Positions 5,956 to 5,958 of a DNA stretch of 5,958 nt are shown here, one piece after another. A model generated the notes under the pieces. That model was not told the DNA's origin, made no database searches, and was given only the letters and a program-made list of their open reading frames with translations. How positions within the stretch are numbered: position 1 is the first letter of the stretch; the number at the start of each line of letters is the position of its first letter. The position numbers were made by a program, and so were the translations under genes. This DNA comes from an uncultured Actinoplanes sp. (GTDB lineage Bacteria > Actinomycetota > Actinomycetes > Mycobacteriales > Micromonosporaceae). Where the stretch lies: the NCBI GenBank assembly GCA_934667465.1, contig CAKUMG010000407.1, positions 1 to 5,958 of the forward strand, given 5' to 3'.

Positions 5956-5958
5956 GCG

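Noticed and set aside
1..5958. CRISPR array, IS element, transposase or riboswitch
   Set aside because: No regularly spaced repeats, terminal inverted repeats with a transposase, or recognisable riboswitch core were seen.

Overview
The window is about 6 kb of very GC-rich DNA, with G/C at most third codon positions, GTG and TTG starts beside ATG, and tightly coupled genes. This fits an actinomycete; the style recalls Micromonosporaceae or Pseudonocardiales, but family-level placement is a guess. Five protein genes all lie on the + strand. A tRNA-Lys gene lies on the - strand at the right edge.

Positions 1-1569 hold the end of a metal-chelate importer. A 5'-truncated FecCD-type permease overlaps by 4 bases (GTGA) with its ATPase. 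The substrate-binding protein and the first part of the permease would lie to the left, outside the window.

Positions 1570-1734 are a 165-base, more AT-rich control region. It contains a TATAGT -10 candidate, a perfect 7+7 inverted repeat placed over the expected -35 position, repeated GATGACC words, and a strong AAGGGAG ribosome binding site in front of a TTG start.

Positions 1735-5697 hold three genes joined almost without gaps (ATGA overlap, then one spacer base). Each encodes a PLP enzyme of a different fold. The first is a fold-type III decarboxylase-like protein, probably of the Y4yA type. The second is a fold-type II cysteine-synthase-like enzyme carrying a C-terminal rhodanese domain. 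The third is a fold-type I SufS/CsdA-like cysteine desulfurase homologue with its Lys, His and Cys retained. A desulfurase plus a rhodanese fused to a beta-substituting PLP enzyme suggests that sulfane sulfur is passed onto an amino-acid backbone, with the decarboxylase trimming an amino-acid intermediate. With the FecCD importer beside it, the simplest hypothesis is a biosynthetic branch for a small metal-binding or sulfur-containing metabolite. The product cannot be read from the sequence.

Positions 5698-5880 hold no intact gene. They contain an in-frame HTH-like protein remnant, a 9-bp inverted repeat enclosing a doubled TGTCCCCA word, and a good rho-independent terminator. tRNA-Lys(UUU) with an encoded CCA follows at 5881-5955 on the - strand. 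The repeats and remnant next to the tRNA 3' end could mark an old integration boundary, but no integrase is visible.
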